A stretch of DNA of 34,889 bases. Source: Halomonas halocynthiae DSM 14573 (lineage in GTDB: Bacteria > Pseudomonadota > Gammaproteobacteria > Pseudomonadales > Halomonadaceae). Location of the stretch: positions 1 to 34,889 of the forward strand of contig NZ_KE384441.1 in the NCBI RefSeq assembly GCF_000425725.1, read 5' to 3'. The translations under genes and the position numbers were made by a program. This document shows, piece after piece, positions 1 to 8,237 of the stretch; position 1 is the stretch's first letter; each line of letters begins with the position of its first letter. Below the pieces are notes generated by a model. It did no database searches and was not told the origin of the DNA. It was given only the letters and a program-made list of their open reading frames with translations.

Positions 1-413
1 GCTATCGAGCGCATAGTGTTATTCCTTCTGGCTATGGTGTGCCGGAGGGCGCTCCAACCGACCAGATTCTCAAGATGCTGGGTCGTCATGGTGAGCGCCC
101 GGCACATATCCATTACTTTATCTCTGCGCCAGGCCACCAGCATCTGACCACTCAGATCAACTTGGCGGGTGACCCTTACACTTTCGATGACTTTGCATTT
201 GCGACGCGTGAAGAGCTAGTGGTCGAAGGCAGGCGAGTCGAGTCGCACGCTGAAGCGACGCAGCACGGTGTCGAGGGGCCGGTCACCGAAGTGGTATTCA
301 ACATTGAGTTGTCGCCGACTGAGGACGTTGAGCTTCAGGCACGACATAAGCGCCCTCGTGCCAAGGAAAATGCGACCCAGGAAAGTCAACTGGCGGGTAC
401 CGCTAAGGTTTAA
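1..413 (+). CDS. catA: Catechol 1,2-dioxygenase, C-terminal part (5' end outside window)
   Basis: This is an intradiol ring-cleavage dioxygenase, which opens catechol to cis,cis-muconate with non-haem Fe(III) at the head of the beta-ketoadipate pathway. The reading frame is open from base 3 through the window edge, so the N-terminal half is missing and no start can be given. Visible family marks are the segment VIPSGYGVPEGAPT, which holds an iron-ligand Tyr, then LGRHGERPAHIHYF with the His-X-His iron ligands, then HLTTQINLAGDPY and DDFAFATREEL. After the catalytic core comes a basic, low-complexity tail of about 30 residues ending in AGTAKV. No other cat gene is visible in the window; any partners would lie upstream. 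The family assignment is firm. Choosing catechol over chlorocatechol or hydroxyquinol as substrate is an inference from similarity to CatA. Confidence 0.9.
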   Translation, partial: YRAHSVIPSGYGVPEGAPTDQILKMLGRHGERPAHIHYFISAPGHQHLTTQINLAGDPYTFDDFAFATREELVVEGRRVESHAEATQHGVEGPVTEVVFNIELSPTEDVELQARHKRPRAKENATQESQLAGTAKV

Positions 414-455
414 CCATAGAGGGTGAACATTTTGTAGGTTGGGGGGCTGGTTGTA

Positions 456-471
456 ATGGAGCCTACTCCAT
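456..471 (+). terminator. Small hairpin after the catechol dioxygenase gene
   Basis: A perfect 6-bp stem (ATGGAG / CTCCAT) with a 4-nt loop lies 42 nt after the dioxygenase stop codon. There is no T-tract, so it may be only a weak or Rho-assisted end, or chance. It sits in the 113-nt gap before the next gene, where base composition turns AT-rich. Confidence 0.25.
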
Positions 472-526
472 ATAAGGGTTGGGGGAGGTCATGATATTTT
501 TAATATAATAATGTTTGGAGGGAGTT

Positions 527-1492
527 GTGGGTAAGGTTTTTAAAAAAATATTGAAGGGAGAGGCTGCTTGGAAAGGTCCAGAGCTTTCTGATGGCTGTTC
601 ATGGATCTGGCAACTGACTGACAGAGAGATAGGAGCAATTGATGATGCTTTGTGTTATCTGAAAGCAGTGGGAGGGGGGGCTGCTTTTAAAAAGGAAGAC
701 TTTCCTCTTTATGGTATTGAGTCATGGATAGCAGGTGTTAATGAAGAGCTAGAGAATGGAAAAGGTTTTCTCCTTATTCGAGGGCTTGATGCTAATAAAT
801 ATGACGAAAATGACCTGGCAGCCATATATTATGGTATAGGGTTGCATATGGGAGTTCCAGTATCTCAGAATCCTAAAGGAGACATGTTAGGTGTTGTGAA
901 AAATGTTGGTGATGTTAATGATAAAAGAACAAGGGTTTATGAAACAAATTCTTATTTGCCATATCATACAGATATTGCTGATGTGGTAGGGCTTCTTTCG
1001 ATTAACAAGGCAAAGACGGGAGGTTTAAGTAGCCTGGTTAGTGCGGCAGCTATTTATAACTCTGTTCTAGAGGAGGCCCCAGAGCTTCTCGAAGTTCTAT
1101 ACTCTCCTTTTTACTTTTCTCATATTGGAGATAGCGAGTACACTCCATGCCCAATTTTTAGTTATCATGATGGGAAACTTAGTTGTCGGTATCTTAGGCA
1201 GTATATCGAGCTTGGTCATGAGCTTAAGGGTGAGCCTCTTTTAGAAGAGCAGAAGGATGCGCTGGATCTTGTTGATGAGATTATTCACCGAGGTGATATT
1301 AAATTAGATATGATGCTGGAGCCTGGTGATATCCAATTTGCTAATAACTATATGGTTCTTCATTCTCGGACAGCTTTCGAAGACTATAATGATGACCAGC
1401 TTAAGAGAAAGCTGTTGCGTTTGTGGTTGAAGATGCCAAATTCTCGGAATTTAGCACCAAATTTTCCAGGGAGAAATGGATTTTCAGATTGA
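527..1492 (+). CDS. TauD/TfdA-family Fe(II)/2-oxoglutarate-dependent dioxygenase
   Basis: This is a predicted cytosolic Fe(II)- and 2-oxoglutarate-dependent oxygenase of about 321 residues; its substrate is unknown. The iron-binding H-X-D is in LPYHTDIADVVGL (His147, Asp149). The distal His is in MVLHSRTAFED (His279), followed by an Arg-rich segment (KRKLLRLWL, about 293-301) that should carry the 2-oxoglutarate-binding Arg. The stretch GLHMGVPVSQNPKGDMLG is typical of a broad proteobacterial TauD-like group. I chose the GTG at 527 because GGAGGGA at 517-523 is well placed for it; a TTG at 515 in the same frame would overlap that site. The gene is clearly more AT-rich than its neighbours and uses codons such as ATA, TTA and AAA freely. 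With an IS remnant just downstream, this suggests horizontal acquisition. No partner gene (transporter, sulfatase) is present to indicate a substrate. Confidence 0.85.
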   Translation: MGKVFKKILKGEAAWKGPELSDGCSWIWQLTDREIGAIDDALCYLKAVGGGAAFKKEDFPLYGIESWIAGVNEELENGKGFLLIRGLDANKYDENDLAAIYYGIGLHMGVPVSQNPKGDMLGVVKNVGDVNDKRTRVYETNSYLPYHTDIADVVGLLSINKAKTGGLSSLVSAAAIYNSVLEEAPELLEVLYSPFYFSHIGDSEYTPCPIFSYHDGKLSCRYLRQYIELGHELKGEPLLEEQKDALDLVDEIIHRGDIKLDMMLEPGDIQFANNYMVLHSRTAFEDYNDDQLKRKLLRLWLKMPNSRNLAPNFPGRNGFSD

Positions 1493-1734
1493 TATTGCAA
1501 GGTAATTTTGGCTCTGTAAGAATTGATTTTATTTAAATTTTTTATAAGTGGGTGAGGTTTTTTAATTTCTTTTGTGATACTGCTGGCACCGCAGAGTGTA
1601 TGGTAAAATAAAAACTATAGCTTGATAAGCTAATGGTTGGATATAAAAGCAATCTGTTTAATTCGGTAGTCCCCCCGAAAAATAACCGCGGTGATAAGTG
1701 GAGTTTTATAATCTGAGCAGACAGGAGACTCCAT
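1493..1734. other. AT-rich intergenic stretch ending in a probable IS left end
   Basis: I see no convincing gene here. The last part, from about 1666 (GTAGTCCCCCCGAAAAAT), resembles the left end of an IS3-family element and leads directly into the orfA remnant. That reading is an inference, because the matching right end is missing. Confidence 0.35.
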
Positions 1735-2012
1735 ATGCGCAAATCACGTTTTACCGACAGCCAGATCATGGCGATCCTGAAGCAGGCCGAGTCTGGCGTG
1801 CCGGTTACTTAACTTTGTCACGAGCACGGCATGAGCAATGCCACGTTTGACAAATGGCGTTCGAAGTATGGCGGTATGGACACGTCCATGATGAAGCGCC
1901 TTAAGGAGCTGGAAGACGAAAATCGTCGGCTCGAGAAGATGTACGCCGAAGAGCGCGTGAAATCCGAGCTTCGCCAGAAGGCCCTTGAGAGAAAATGGTA
2001 AAGCCACCTTAA
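1735..2012 (+). pseudogene. IS3-family transposase remnant: orfA with nonsense codon, orfB cut after four codons
   Basis: Translation from ATG 1735 gives a typical IS3-family OrfA: MRKSRFTDSQIMAILKQAES, then an HTH segment (LCHEHGMSNATFDKWRSKYGG) and a leucine-zipper-like stretch (MMKRLKELEDENRRLEKMYAE). An in-frame TAA at 1810-1812 interrupts it at codon 26, where family members read through; the frame then continues to a natural stop at 1999-2001. The expected overlapping start of OrfB is also there (ATG 1995, reading MVKPP), but it hits TAA at 2010-2012. In related elements this start continues as MVKPSRRREMA. The OrfB catalytic domain (DDE) is therefore gone, and the deletion point lies near 2008, about 35 bp from the end of yicC. 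The element cannot move on its own. Confidence 0.85.
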
Positions 2013-2041
2013 TCAATGGGGGCGACCTTTCTACTAAGAGC

Positions 2042-2905
2042 CTACTCAATATTCTGAATCTGCTCTCTCATTTGCTCAATCAGTACTTTGAGCTCTACGG
2101 CACTGCGGGTTTGTTCCGCGACGATGGATTTTGACGACAGGGTATTGGCTTCGCGGTTGAGTTCTTGCATCAAAAAGTCGAGGCGGCGGCCGGCGGGGCC
2201 TTTCTGGGTAAGTTGGCGTGCTACTTCGGTGACGTGTGTATCAAGTCGGTCGAGCTCTTCGGCGACGTCGGACTTTTGAGCTTGCAGTACCAGTTCAGCC
2301 TCTAGCCGCTGGGGGTCGAGCTCGGCTTTGGCGGTTTCTAAGCGCTCGAGCAGCAAGCTGCGCTGACGTTCGAGCAGGCTGGGCAGTTGGCGACGCACGT
2401 TGCCGACTTGCTCACGAACGCCGGTTAAGCGCTGCTGAATTAGCTCGGCTAGGCGCTCGCCTTCTCGGGCGCGTCCGGCGATGAGGTCGTCTAGTGCGGT
2501 GTTAAGCAGTGCTTTGGCGCAGGCTTTTACGTTGTCTAGGTCTGGGCCGCTGGCATCAAGTACGCCGGGGTGGTTAAGCAGGGCAAGGGCATTGGGCATG
2601 TTGGCGTCAGGCAGGCGTTGGCGGATTTCCTGCAGGGCATTCGCCAAGGCGTTTAGCTGGGTAGGGTTTATGCTGAGCGTTTCGGTGTGGTCGGTTGGGG
2701 TGAACCGCAGGGTGCATTCTACTTTGCCGCGGGAAAGCTTGTGGCGCAGGGCGTCGCGGAAGTGGGGTTCTAGGTCGCGCAGGCTGTCTGGCAGGCGAAA
2801 ACTGAGCTCTAGGTAGCGTTGGTTGACCGAGCGAAGCTCCAGCTGCAGGGTGCCCCAGTCGGCGGTGTGTTGTTGGCGCGAGAAGGCGGTCATGCTGTGA
2901 ATCAT
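2042..2905 (-). CDS. yicC: YicC family endoribonuclease
   Basis: This 287-residue protein of the YicC/YloC family consists of an N-terminal YicC domain and a C-terminal DUF1732 domain. Family members are reported to act as endoribonucleases in RNA turnover. Diagnostic stretches are the N-terminal MIHSMTAFSR, ELRSVNQRYLELSFRLPDSL, LSRGKVECTLRF, and near the C-terminus GRRLDFLMQELNREANTLSSK. The middle (about 150-210) is rich in Arg, Glu and Leu and is probably helical or coiled-coil. ATG 2905 fits the family N-terminus; an in-frame ATG at 2893 is a less likely start. It is divergent from rph, the arrangement also known in E. coli. Its 3' end abuts the IS remnant but the reading frame is intact. 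Confidence 0.95.
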   Translation of the reverse strand: MIHSMTAFSRQQHTADWGTLQLELRSVNQRYLELSFRLPDSLRDLEPHFRDALRHKLSRGKVECTLRFTPTDHTETLSINPTQLNALANALQEIRQRLPDANMPNALALLNHPGVLDASGPDLDNVKACAKALLNTALDDLIAGRAREGERLAELIQQRLTGVREQVGNVRRQLPSLLERQRSLLLERLETAKAELDPQRLEAELVLQAQKSDVAEELDRLDTHVTEVARQLTQKGPAGRRLDFLMQELNREANTLSSKSIVAEQTRSAVELKVLIEQMREQIQNIE

Positions 2906-3067
2906 GGGGTGTCTCCGAACTGAGAGGTGAGCGCTAAGTTGGCGCTTTGCATAATCAGGTTAGTCTAAACGATTCTGTGTCCAGACCGTGTAGAATAGCC
3001 GCCACACGATTCAGCCTAATTGTGCTGAGCGGCCCCATTCACAGACCTGACTCTCAAGAGAGGTGCC

Positions 3068-3805
3068 ATGTCTTCGGACATTCGGCGTCCCAGCGGACGC
3101 GCCCCAGACCAGCTACGCAAGATTCGTATAACCCGCGATTATACTCGCCATGCCGAAGGTTCGGTGCTGGTGGAGTTTGGTGATACCAAGGTGCTGTGTA
3201 CCGCCAGTGTTGAGACGGGGGTGCCGCGCTGGTTGCGCGGTAAAAAACAGGGCTGGGTGACGGCAGAATATGGCATGTTGCCGCGTGCGACACATACCCG
3301 CAGTGGTCGTGAGGCGTCGCGGGGCAAGCAGGGTGGGCGCACGCTGGAGATTCAGCGTTTGATTGGCCGTTCGTTACGCGCGGCGGTGAATCTCAAAAAG
3401 CTGGGTGAGCACACGATCACCATTGACTGTGATGTGATTCAGGCTGATGGCGGTACGCGCACGGCATCAATTACAGGAGGCTGTGTGGCGCTGATGGATG
3501 CGCTGCGTTACTTGCAGCGTGAAAAATTAATTTCAGGCGACCCGTTCGTGCAGTTGATCAGCTCTGTCTCCGTTGGGCTGTATCGCGGCATGGCTGTCAC
3601 CGACCTGGATTACCCCGAAGACAGTAAGGCGGGCACTGACCTGAATGTGGTGATGGCGGGTAATGGTGGGTTGATCGAGGTGCAAGGCACGGCCGAGTCA
3701 GGCACGTATAGCCGCGCCGAGCTTAATACCATGCTTGATCTGGCTGAGAAAGCTGGCGCAGAGCTGTTTGAGCATCAGCGTGAGGCGCTGGGTATTCGCA
3801 GCTGA
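3068..3805 (+). CDS. rph: Ribonuclease PH
   Basis: RNase PH is a phosphate-dependent 3'-5' exoribonuclease that trims tRNA 3' ends and forms hexameric rings. At 245 residues it is slightly longer than the E. coli enzyme (238). The N-terminal [20 protein letters not shown], the [22 protein letters not shown] stretch, [16 protein letters not shown] and the phosphate-binding region around [18 protein letters not shown] are all present, so the protein should be active. The start ATG 3068 has AGAGAGGTG just upstream. The gene is divergent from yicC across 162 bp, within which TAGAAT at 2991-2996 could be its -10 box. It ends 80 nt before the stop of the convergent crc, with a hairpin between. Confidence 0.97.
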   Translation: MSSDIRRPSGRAPDQLRKIRITRDYTRHAEGSVLVEFGDTKVLCTASVETGVPRWLRGKKQGWVTAEYGMLPRATHTRSGREASRGKQGGRTLEIQRLIGRSLRAAVNLKKLGEHTITIDCDVIQADGGTRTASITGGCVALMDALRYLQREKLISGDPFVQLISSVSVGLYRGMAVTDLDYPEDSKAGTDLNVVMAGNGGLIEVQGTAESGTYSRAELNTMLDLAEKAGAELFEHQREALGIRS

Positions 3806-3818
3806 TAGCGGTCAACGC

Positions 3819-3850
3819 AAACGCCGGCCCCTTAGCAGGGGTCGGCGTTT
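3819..3850 (+). terminator. Hairpin terminator after rph
   Basis: The two arms AAACGCCGGCCCC (3819-3831) and GGGGTCGGCGTTT (3838-3850) form a 13-bp stem with one G-U pair and a 6-nt loop. The 3' arm ends in TTT and the 5' arm starts with AAA, so it could act in both directions, between rph and the convergent crc. The T-run is short. Confidence 0.6.
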
Positions 3851-3885
3851 CAGCGACAGGGCGCGTAGGGCCGAGCTGAGCTGTG

Positions 3886-4653
3886 TTAGAGCGGCAGGTC
3901 GTATTCGACAATTAGCGGTGCGTACTCAGAGAATGTCGCGTCGTAGTCGATCCAGGCATCCGTAACATGGCGGCGAAACTCTGGCCCAACCAGCTGGTAG
4001 TCGATACGCCAGCCTTCTTGGCGCTCCCGCGATCTGTCTTGGTCCAGTAGCGGCCACCACGTGTATTCATTCGCATCGCGATTGATCTCGCGAAAGGTAT
4101 CGATGAAGCCGATGGGACCAAGAACCTGGTCCATCCAGGCACGCTCTTCTGACTTAAAACCACCGGTGTACTGATTATCAGACCAGTTCGCCAGGTCGAT
4201 GGTTTTGTGCGCAATGTGCCAGGTCCCGCAAATGATGTATTCGCGACGTTTGCGCGCCATTTTGCTGAGGTATTCCTGGTACTGCGTCATGAAGGCTTGT
4301 TTGGCTTCAGGGTCACTGTTGTCCGGCATCAGGAAACTGATGATGCTGAAACGGTCGTAATCTGCCTGCAGAAAGCGTGCTTCGTTGTCGCACTGGGGGA
4401 AACCCAGCCCGTACATGATGGCCTTGGGAATCTTGCGGCAATAAATGCCTACGCCCGAAAAACCATCCTGTTCGGCATCGAGAAAATACCCTTCGTAGCC
4501 TTCGGGGTACAGAATGCTGTCGTCAAGCTCGAAGCTTTTGGCTTTGAGGTTCTGAACGCATACAACATCAGCGTCCTGGTTGGCCAGCCAGTCGAGGAAG
4601 CCGCGGCCAACCGCTTCGCGGATGCCGTTGACATTAATAGTGGCAATTTTCAT
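3886..4653 (-). CDS. crc: Crc-type catabolite repression control protein (nuclease-dead ExoIII homologue)
   Basis: This 255-residue member of the exonuclease III / endonuclease-exonuclease-phosphatase fold starts MKIATINVNGIREAVGRGFL. The residues that make ExoIII a nuclease are mostly replaced: Asn35 (VCVQNLKA) stands where the catalytic Glu should be; CGTWHIAH (144-149 region) replaces the G-D-x-N motif; and SEYAPLIVEYDL (242-253) replaces S-D-H-A-P. Only the Asp of RIDYQ (Asp218) remains. In Pseudomonas, Crc is likewise a nuclease-dead ExoIII relative that acts with Hfq in translational repression, and its gene also lies between rph and pyrE. Name and role therefore rest on sequence plus synteny. 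The frame is open upstream to 4779, but ATG 4653 matches the family start. It is divergent from pyrE. An annotation as exodeoxyribonuclease III would mislead. Confidence 0.85.
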   Translation of the reverse strand: MKIATINVNGIREAVGRGFLDWLANQDADVVCVQNLKAKSFELDDSILYPEGYEGYFLDAEQDGFSGVGIYCRKIPKAIMYGLGFPQCDNEARFLQADYDRFSIISFLMPDNSDPEAKQAFMTQYQEYLSKMARKRREYIICGTWHIAHKTIDLANWSDNQYTGGFKSEERAWMDQVLGPIGFIDTFREINRDANEYTWWPLLDQDRSRERQEGWRIDYQLVGPEFRRHVTDAWIDYDATFSEYAPLIVEYDLPL

Positions 4654-4761
4654 ACATAGTCCCTGTTGCGTCGCGGGTGTATGATACCCGACGTTACGAC
4701 GTTTGGGTAAATGGCGTTGGTCAATATAAAGAAACAGGAAGAAATAATGACAGGAGGCTTC

Positions 4762-5451
4762 GTGGCGACACAACAGCAATCAGCGTCTCTGCAACCCTAT
4801 CAGCAGGCGTTTATTGAGTTTGCTATTGCGCAGGGTGTATTGCGTTTCGGTGAGTTTACCCTTAAGTCGGGGCGTGTGAGTCCTTATTTCTTCAACGCGG
4901 GTTTGTTTCGTAGCGGCAGCGCGCTGGCTCAGCTGGGCCGCTTTTATGCTCAGGCCATTATTGAACGTGGCCCAGAGGCCGATGTGCTATTCGGGCCAGC
5001 CTACAAAGGTATTCCGCTGGCGGCAGCCACCGCCGTTGCGCTGGCCGACCACCATGACCGCGATATGCCTTATGCATTTAACCGCAAAGAAGCGAAGGCG
5101 CATGGTGAAGGCGGCAATATTGTTGGTGCTGAGCTTTGTGGCCGCATCCTGATTATTGATGACGTCATTACTGCTGGTACGGCGATTCGTGAAGTTATGC
5201 AGTTGATTGAGTCTGCTGATGCCAGTGCCGCAGGCGTTGTCGTCGCACTGGATCGCCAGGAGCGAGGCGGTGACGAAAGCGATCCGCGCAGCGCCATTCA
5301 GCAGGTTGAGGCTGCCTATGACATGCCAGTGATCAGTATTGTCAGCTTGGATATGGTGCTTGAGTATCTCGACACCCAAGCCGGTGCCGAGCTGCAAGGT
5401 CATGCTGACGCCATTCGCGCTTACCGTGAGCGTTATGGTGTGCAGGGGTGA
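4762..5451 (+). CDS. pyrE: Orotate phosphoribosyltransferase
   Basis: PyrE joins orotate to PRPP to give orotidine 5'-phosphate in pyrimidine synthesis. The protein of about 229 residues carries [38 protein letters not shown], the catalytic-loop segment [14 protein letters not shown], and the PRPP-binding motif [17 protein letters not shown] 4762 is chosen because AGGAGG (4752-4757) lies 4 nt upstream. An in-frame ATG at 4747, with AGGAAG before it, is a real alternative and would add five residues. Either start leaves a non-homologous extension before [12 protein letters not shown], where the E. coli protein begins. It is divergent from crc; a TATGAT at 4680-4685 in the shared gap may be a -10 box. 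Confidence 0.95.
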   Translation: MATQQQSASLQPYQQAFIEFAIAQGVLRFGEFTLKSGRVSPYFFNAGLFRSGSALAQLGRFYAQAIIERGPEADVLFGPAYKGIPLAAATAVALADHHDRDMPYAFNRKEAKAHGEGGNIVGAELCGRILIIDDVITAGTAIREVMQLIESADASAAGVVVALDRQERGGDESDPRSAIQQVEAAYDMPVISIVSLDMVLEYLDTQAGAELQGHADAIRAYRERYGVQG

Positions 5452-5511
5452 GTGAACGCTTGGCTTTCGCTGATAGGTGCCAACGTCGCGTGTCGTTAGG
5501 TAAGCACTAAT

Positions 5512-6000
5512 ATGCTTGATATCGTCCTTTACCAGCCTGAAATTCCGCCTAACACCGGTAATCTCATTCGACTGTGTGCGAATACCGGCTTTCGACTGCA
5601 CTTGATTGAGCCGTTGGGGTTTGTGCTTGATGACAAGCGCTTGCGCCGAGCTGGGCTGGACTACCATGAATGGGCTAGCGTGCGTGTACATGCTGATTGG
5701 GCGGCATTTCTTGAGGCTGTTGTGCCGTCTCGAGTCTTTGCAATAACCACGCGAGGCCGCACGGGGTACCACGAGCCGGTGTACCGTGAGGGTGATGCGT
5801 TGGTGTTTGGTCCCGAAACGCGAGGCTTGCCATTGGCGATGATCAAGGCATTGCCAGAGGAGCAGCGCTTACGATTGCCCATGCTGGAAGGTAGCCGCAG
5901 CCTAAATCTTTCCAATGCCTGTGCTGTGATGGTGTATGAAGCCTGGCGTCAGTTTGATTTTGCTGGCGCTGCGACGCCAATCGAGGAGAGTCGACCGTGA
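5512..6000 (+). CDS. trmL: tRNA (cytidine(34)-2'-O)-methyltransferase TrmL
   Basis: This 162-residue SPOUT-class methyltransferase (YibK family) methylates the 2'-O of the wobble base in tRNA-Leu isoacceptors, using S-adenosylmethionine. It starts [26 protein letters not shown], then shows [11 protein letters not shown] and the C-terminal knot motif [24 protein letters not shown]. Length is normal. It lies 60 nt after pyrE in the same direction, and its stop codon overlaps the GTG start of rep (GTGA), so translation of the two genes is probably coupled. Confidence 0.95.
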   Translation: MLDIVLYQPEIPPNTGNLIRLCANTGFRLHLIEPLGFVLDDKRLRRAGLDYHEWASVRVHADWAAFLEAVVPSRVFAITTRGRTGYHEPVYREGDALVFGPETRGLPLAMIKALPEEQRLRLPMLEGSRSLNLSNACAVMVYEAWRQFDFAGAATPIEESRP

Positions 6001-8054
6001 CAGTCAGCATTAGCCGCCGGTTGGCCACTCTTAACCCGAGTCAGCGAGAGGCAGTTAAAGCGATAGACGGCCCTTGTTTGGTGTTGGCTGGCGCGGGGTC
6101 GGGTAAGACTAGCGTGATTACCACTAAAATCGCCTACTTGGTGCAAGAGTGTGGCATGAGCGCTCGGCGTATTGCCGCTGTAACCTTTACCAATAAGGCA
6201 GCTCGCGAGATGAAAGAGCGGGTCAGCACAATGCTGCAAGGGCGTGAAGGCCACGGCCTGACAGTGTCCACCTTTCATACGCTGGGTCTCAATATTATTC
6301 GTGGTGAGCTTAAGGCGCTGGGCTATAAGCCGGGCTTTTCGCTGTTTGACCCAGAAGACGCCAAAGCGCTGCTGCGCGACTTAATGAACAAAGATGCTCA
6401 GATTGATGCTGACCAAATCAATCGGGTGCAGTCGATTATTTCTAACTGGAAAAACGACCTGGTGCTGCCGGGGCAGGCGCTGTCTCACGCCGCTGATGAA
6501 GATGAGCTGTTTGCTGCTCGCGTTTATGAAGCGTATGTCCGCCATCTTAAAGCTTACAACGCGGTGGACTTCGACGACTTGATCTTGCTGCCGGTGGTTC
6601 TACTACGTGACGACCCCGAGGCATTGGCCCGTTGGCGGCGAAAGATCCATTACATGCTGGTCGATGAATACCAGGACACCAACATCAGCCAATACATGTT
6701 GGTGCGCATGCTGATGGCTGAGCGCCAGACCTTCACTGTCGTGGGCGATGATGACCAGTCGATTTATGCTTGGCGTGGTGCTCGTCCTGAGAACCTGGTG
6801 ACACTTGGCGAGGATTTTCCGCGCCTCAAGGTGATCAAGTTGGAGCAGAACTATCGCTCTACCGGTACCATTTTGCGTGCTGCCAATGCGCTGATCAGTA
6901 ATAACCCTCATGTCTACGATAAGACGTTGTGGTCCGATAAGGGCGAGGGCGATCCGATTCGTGTGGTGGTTAACCGCCATGAAGAAGCCGAAACCGAGCG
7001 GGTCGCCAGTGAGATCCTGACTCGGCGGATCAAAGAACGTGCTGCTTGGCGCGACTTTGCGGTGTTGTATCGCGGTAATTTCCAGGCGCGACTACTGGAG
7101 CTAAAGCTTCAGCATTACCAAATTCCTTACAAGTTGTCGGGGGGTACGTCGTTTTTCTCGCGTAATGAGATCAAAGACGCGATGGCTTATCTGCGATTGT
7201 TGATTAACCCCGCTGACGACAACGCCTTTCTGCGTATTGTTAACGTGCCGCGCCGTGAAATTGGGCCAGGCACGTTAGAGAAGCTGGCCAATTATGCGAC
7301 CGAGCGAGGCAGTTCGTTATTTGCTGCCTGCCATGAGCTGGGTTTGGCTGAGCAGCTTCCAGCCAGAGCGGTGGAGCGGCTGGGGCGCTTTACCCACTTT
7401 ATTGACGGCGTGCGAAGCCGCATGGATCAGAACGATGCCATGGCAGCAATTCGTCAGATGATGCACGACATGGACTACGAGGCCTGGTTGTATCAGAACG
7501 CCAGTGCTCCGACCATCGCCGAGCGACGCATGGCGAACGTGTGGATACTGCTCGACCAGCTCGAAAAATCCATGCAGCGTGAGCCAGGCGAGGACATCGT
7601 TAGCGAAGATACGGAAACCGATAGCGTGGATGCGGCCATCTCGCGGCTGGTACTGCGGGACATCCTTGAGCAGCAAGCTGAGGAAGATGACTCAGACCGA
7701 GTGCAGCTGCTAACCATGCACGCTTCCAAAGGATTGGAGTTCCCGCACGTCTATCTGATGGGGCTGGAAGAAGAGTTGTTGCCACACCGCAATGCCATTG
7801 AGTCGGGCACGGTGGAGGAAGAGCGCCGCTTAGCCTATGTCGGTATCACCCGTGCACGGCAAACCCTAACGTTGACACTGGCGCGACAGCGTAAGACTTA
7901 CGGCGAGCTGATGGATTGTACGCCTAGCCGTTTCCTTGATGAGCTGCCAGCAGAGCTGCTGGAGTGGGAGGGGCGAGCTGACCGAGAAGACCCAGAGCGT
8001 AAACAGGCGCGAGGTAAGAACGCCATCGATGGGCTGCGTTCGTTGTTAGGCTAA
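5997..8054 (+). CDS. rep: ATP-dependent DNA helicase Rep
   Basis: Rep is a superfamily 1A 3'-5' helicase that removes proteins ahead of the replication fork. The 685 residues follow the E. coli protein (673) closely: Walker [16 protein letters not shown] (31-45), motif Ia [19 protein letters not shown], Walker [34 protein letters not shown], the 2B-domain signature [29 protein letters not shown], and motif [17 protein letters not shown]. The start is a GTG overlapping the trmL stop. No nearer in-frame start matches the family, so the N-terminus has a few extra residues (MTVSISRR) before the LNPSQREAV core. Confidence 0.97.
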   Translation: MTVSISRRLATLNPSQREAVKAIDGPCLVLAGAGSGKTSVITTKIAYLVQECGMSARRIAAVTFTNKAAREMKERVSTMLQGREGHGLTVSTFHTLGLNIIRGELKALGYKPGFSLFDPEDAKALLRDLMNKDAQIDADQINRVQSIISNWKNDLVLPGQALSHAADEDELFAARVYEAYVRHLKAYNAVDFDDLILLPVVLLRDDPEALARWRRKIHYMLVDEYQDTNISQYMLVRMLMAERQTFTVVGDDDQSIYAWRGARPENLVTLGEDFPRLKVIKLEQNYRSTGTILRAANALISNNPHVYDKTLWSDKGEGDPIRVVVNRHEEAETERVASEILTRRIKERAAWRDFAVLYRGNFQARLLELKLQHYQIPYKLSGGTSFFSRNEIKDAMAYLRLLINPADDNAFLRIVNVPRREIGPGTLEKLANYATERGSSLFAACHELGLAEQLPARAVERLGRFTHFIDGVRSRMDQNDAMAAIRQMMHDMDYEAWLYQNASAPTIAERRMANVWILLDQLEKSMQREPGEDIVSEDTETDSVDAAISRLVLRDILEQQAEEDDSDRVQLLTMHASKGLEFPHVYLMGLEEELLPHRNAIESGTVEEERRLAYVGITRARQTLTLTLARQRKTYGELMDCTPSRFLDELPAELLEWEGRADREDPERKQARGKNAIDGLRSLLG

Positions 8055-8116
8055 ACGGGGTGGGCGATTGGCTAAGCCTTGCTGAGGTAAAAGTCATATA
8101 CACTGACAGAATGCAA

Positions 8117-8144
8117 TAAGGGGGTGCCATGAGGCACCCCCTTA
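8117..8144. terminator. Perfect 12-bp hairpin between rep and the cytochrome gene
   Basis: TAAGGGGGTGCC (8117-8128) and GGCACCCCCTTA (8133-8144) form a perfect stem around the loop ATGA, 63 nt after the rep stop. Neither strand has a T-run directly after the stem, so it is probably a bidirectional transcript-end or mRNA-stabilising hairpin rather than a textbook intrinsic terminator. Confidence 0.5.
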
Positions 8145-8237
8145 CGGTTTAGCGTATGACTTCGTCGTCAGGCAAGCCATTGTCAACCGCTTTCCCGTCA
8201 ACACCTGAATCTCTTCAAAGGCGGCTGCTTTCTCAGC

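Noticed and set aside
504..509. TATAAT just before the TauD-like gene as its -10 box
   Set aside because: It would place the transcript start inside the ribosome binding site, no -35 is visible, and such hexamers are expected by chance in this AT-rich stretch.
3886..4653. Naming this gene xthA (exodeoxyribonuclease III)
   Set aside because: Most catalytic residues are missing, and gene order matches Pseudomonas crc.
4987..5772. 261-codon minus-strand open frame opposite pyrE and trmL
   Set aside because: It spans two conserved plus-strand genes and their gap, and looks like low-stop antisense frame only.
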